Part shown: piece by piece, positions 62,041 to 64,000 of the stretch
Numbering within the stretch: the first letter of the stretch is position 1
Layout: each line of letters starts with the position of its first letter
Assembly (NCBI GenBank): GCA_021298355.1
Contig: JAJTEH010000002.1
Location: 124,001 to 188,000 of the forward strand
DNA: 64,000 nt
Source: Flammeovirgaceae bacterium
GTDB taxonomy: Bacteria > Bacteroidota > Bacteroidia > Cytophagales > Cyclobacteriaceae
Direction of reading: 5' to 3'
The notes under the pieces: model-generated
The model's input: only the letters and a program-made list of their open reading frames with translations
What the model was told of the DNA's origin: nothing
Database searches by the model: none
Program-made: the position numbers and the translations under genes

Positions 62041-64000
62041 ATGAGCATGGATTCGGGTTCGATCAGAAGAAAGTTTTTGGAGTTTTTCGAGAAAAAAGGG
62101 CATCAAATTGTGCCATCAGCACCTTTGGTTTTAAAGAACGACCCCACTTTGTTGTTCACCAACTCGGGCATGGTTCAGTTTAAAGATTACTTTTTAGGAA
62201 ACGAAAAAGCACCTTACTCCCGAATTGCCGATACGCAAAAATGCTTGCGCGTAAGTGGCAAACACAACGACTTAGAAGAAGTAGGCATCGACACCTACCA
62301 CCACACCATGTTCGAGATGTTGGGTAACTGGAGTTTCGGTGATTATTTTAAACACGATGCCATCGATTGGGCCTGGGAATTATTAACAGAAGTATATCAA
62401 CTACCGAAAGAAAGATTATATGTAACTGTGTTTGGTGGCGACACTGGCGATAAGTTACCTATGGATACTGAAGCGGCCGACTTATGGAAAAAACACATTG
62501 CGCCAGAAAGAATTTTATCGGGCAATAAGAAAGATAATTTTTGGGAAATGGGCGAGACTGGCCCGTGCGGTCCGTGTTCCGAAATTCATATCGATTTAAG
62601 AAGCGATGCAGAAATTGCCAAAGTACCAGGCAAGGATATGGTAAACACCAGCCATCCGCAAGTGATTGAAATATGGAATTTGGTATTCATGGAATTCAAT
62701 CGCAAGGCCGATGGTTCATTAGAAAAATTACCTGCACAACATGTTGATACCGGTATGGGTTTCGAGCGTTTGTGCATGGCTATTCAAGGAAAAACATCGA
62801 ATTATGATACAGATGTTTTTACGCCTTTGATTGATTTTATTTCGAAAGCATCAGGAGTACAATATACCGCTACACAACCTGGTTTAGATGGTAGCAGAAC
62901 AGAACAAGAGAAAACAGATATTGCCATGCGCGTGATGGCCGACCATATACGGGCCGTTAGTTTTGCTATTTGCGATGGACAATTACCATCTAACACAGGC
63001 GCAGGTTATGTTATCAGACGAATTTTAAGAAGAGCTGTACGCTATGGATTTACTTTTTTAAATTTCAAAGAACCTTTTCTGTACAAACTTGTGCCTGTAT
63101 TAAGCGCACAATTAAAAGATGTATTCAAAGAATTAGAAAGCCAGAAAGATTATGTAGCAAAGGTTATCATGGAAGAAGAAGTTTCTTTCTTACGAACTTT
63201 AGAGAAAGGAATAGAAATGATTAATGAAGAAATAGATTGGAGAACTGTTTCCTTGGAGAATTTACATAACGAACTACTTGGGGAAATTGGAAATCGCTCA
63301 GAATTATTTACAACTGTACATAAGGATTTCAAGTATACCTATAATAAGGCTGCATTTCGAATAGGAACTTTAGCAACTAGCAAAAGCAATGTTTTTGGAG
63401 GGCATGACATGAAACAAATGGAAGCATTGATAGATGGAATCAAAGATTTTGATTCAGCAATTGAAAGGATAAAGCAAAGTATTTCTGTTGTTCCAGGTGA
63501 AATTGTATTTAGACTGTACGATACCTTTGGTTTCCCAGTTGATTTAACTTCTCTCATTGCCAGAGAGAAAGGACTTTCAATCGATGAAAAAGGTTTTGAA
63601 ACTGAAATGCTAAAACAAAAAGAACGCTCTAAAGCCGCAGCAGCTAAAGAAACAGGTGATTGGATGGTTGTTGGCGATGAACAGAAAACGCTTTTCACCG
63701 GCTACACACATTTAGAAGATGAAGTGAAAATCATCAAGTACAGAGCCATCAAACAAAAAGGAAAAGATTCTTATCAATTGGTTTTCAACAAAACTCCTTT
63801 TTATGCTGAAAGCGGTGGACAAGTGGGCGACACCGGATATATCCAATCTGTTAATGAGAAAATTTATATTACCGATACAAAAAAAGAAAATGAATTGATT
63901 GTTCACTTTGCCGATCAATTACCTGAAAGTTTACACCATACTTTTACAGCGGTTGTTAACAAAGAAAAAAGACAACAAACCCAATGCAACCACTCTGCCA
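62041..64000 (+). CDS. alaS: Alanyl-tRNA synthetase, partial (3' end outside window)
   Basis: The frame opens at ATG 62041 ([24 protein letters not shown]) and stays open to the window end (653 codons plus one base). The catalytic class II core is clear: [63 protein letters not shown] and [19 protein letters not shown]...[18 protein letters not shown]. It charges tRNA-Ala. The last bases encode CNHSA, the beginning of the editing-domain zinc site H-S-A-T-H-L. A second Met two codons in (62047) is also possible. Upstream is the divergent M23 gene pair. Confidence 0.97.
   Translation, partial: MSMDSGSIRRKFLEFFEKKGHQIVPSAPLVLKNDPTLLFTNSGMVQFKDYFLGNEKAPYSRIADTQKCLRVSGKHNDLEEVGIDTYHHTMFEMLGNWSFGDYFKHDAIDWAWELLTEVYQLPKERLYVTVFGGDTGDKLPMDTEAADLWKKHIAPERILSGNKKDNFWEMGETGPCGPCSEIHIDLRSDAEIAKVPGKDMVNTSHPQVIEIWNLVFMEFNRKADGSLEKLPAQHVDTGMGFERLCMAIQGKTSNYDTDVFTPLIDFISKASGVQYTATQPGLDGSRTEQEKTDIAMRVMADHIRAVSFAICDGQLPSNTGAGYVIRRILRRAVRYGFTFLNFKEPFLYKLVPVLSAQLKDVFKELESQKDYVAKVIMEEEVSFLRTLEKGIEMINEEIDWRTVSLENLHNELLGEIGNRSELFTTVHKDFKYTYNKAAFRIGTLATSKSNVFGGHDMKQMEALIDGIKDFDSAIERIKQSISVVPGEIVFRLYDTFGFPVDLTSLIAREKGLSIDEKGFETEMLKQKERSKAAAAKETGDWMVVGDEQKTLFTGYTHLEDEVKIIKYRAIKQKGKDSYQLVFNKTPFYAESGGQVGDTGYIQSVNEKIYITDTKKENELIVHFADQLPESLHHTFTAVVNKEKRQQTQCNHSA

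Overview
This window comes from a member of the Bacteroidota, probably a Cytophagales- or Chitinophagales-like free-living bacterium; the exact family is inference. The evidence is a type IX secretion (T9SS) plug-family protein, a giant secreted protein ending in a gliding-motility/T9SS type B C-terminal domain, a DUF1501 protein with a T9SS type A tail, several small PorT-like outer-membrane barrels, AT-rich DNA, few Shine-Dalgarno sequences, and promoters matching the Bacteroidota pattern TTTG-N19/20-TANNTTTG. No rRNA, tRNA, CRISPR array, insertion sequence or prophage was seen, so this is chromosomal backbone with local decay.

Layout. 1-4.6 kb: a partial secreted GLxN-repeat protein, an MFS transporter with one internal stop, a membrane protein and a zinc-ribbon methyltransferase, all on the minus strand. 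4.6-7.4 kb: ECF sigma factor, anti-sigma-like membrane protein and secreted protein. 7.5-13.3 kb: a sortilin-type BNR protein, then an ABC ATPase / FtsX-like permease / cysteine-containing periplasmic protein operon that looks metal-related. 13.7-18.3 kb: accA and a tightly packed metallo-hydrolase / patatin / urocanate hydratase set. 18.4-21.6 kb: five related outer-membrane barrel units, two of them decayed. 21.8-25.4 kb: smc. 26.3-35.2 kb: a small secreted protein overlapping a 2845-residue repeat protein.

35.2-41.4 kb: LuxC-type acyl-CoA reductase, ferredoxin, DUF58, DUF3276 (PUR-alpha-like), ychF, a solitary Cas6-like protein and the T9SS plug. 41.4-43.6 kb: a second ECF sigma unit whose partner joins an anti-sigma-like membrane anchor to a barrel-like domain. 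43.7-49.8 kb: ABC-F protein, sorbosone-dehydrogenase-like lipoprotein, dCMP deaminase, two lysine/alanine-rich basic proteins (one of only 33 residues) and murB. 49.9-55.6 kb: a minus-strand operon DUF1800-DUF1501-barrel-lipoprotein in which the first two genes are each broken by one lesion. 55.8-64 kb: HMG-CoA lyase, TPR protein, dprA, MerR regulator, CapA-like protein, two M23 peptidases and the 5' part of alaS.

No complete undescribed system could be demonstrated. The best leads are the solitary Cas6-like protein without array or other cas genes, the ABC/permease/CxxC trio with histidine-rich loops, the anti-sigma/barrel fusion, and the cluster of single-lesion pseudogenes (MFS, DUF1501, DUF1800, two barrels), which means either recent gene decay or base errors in the assembly.
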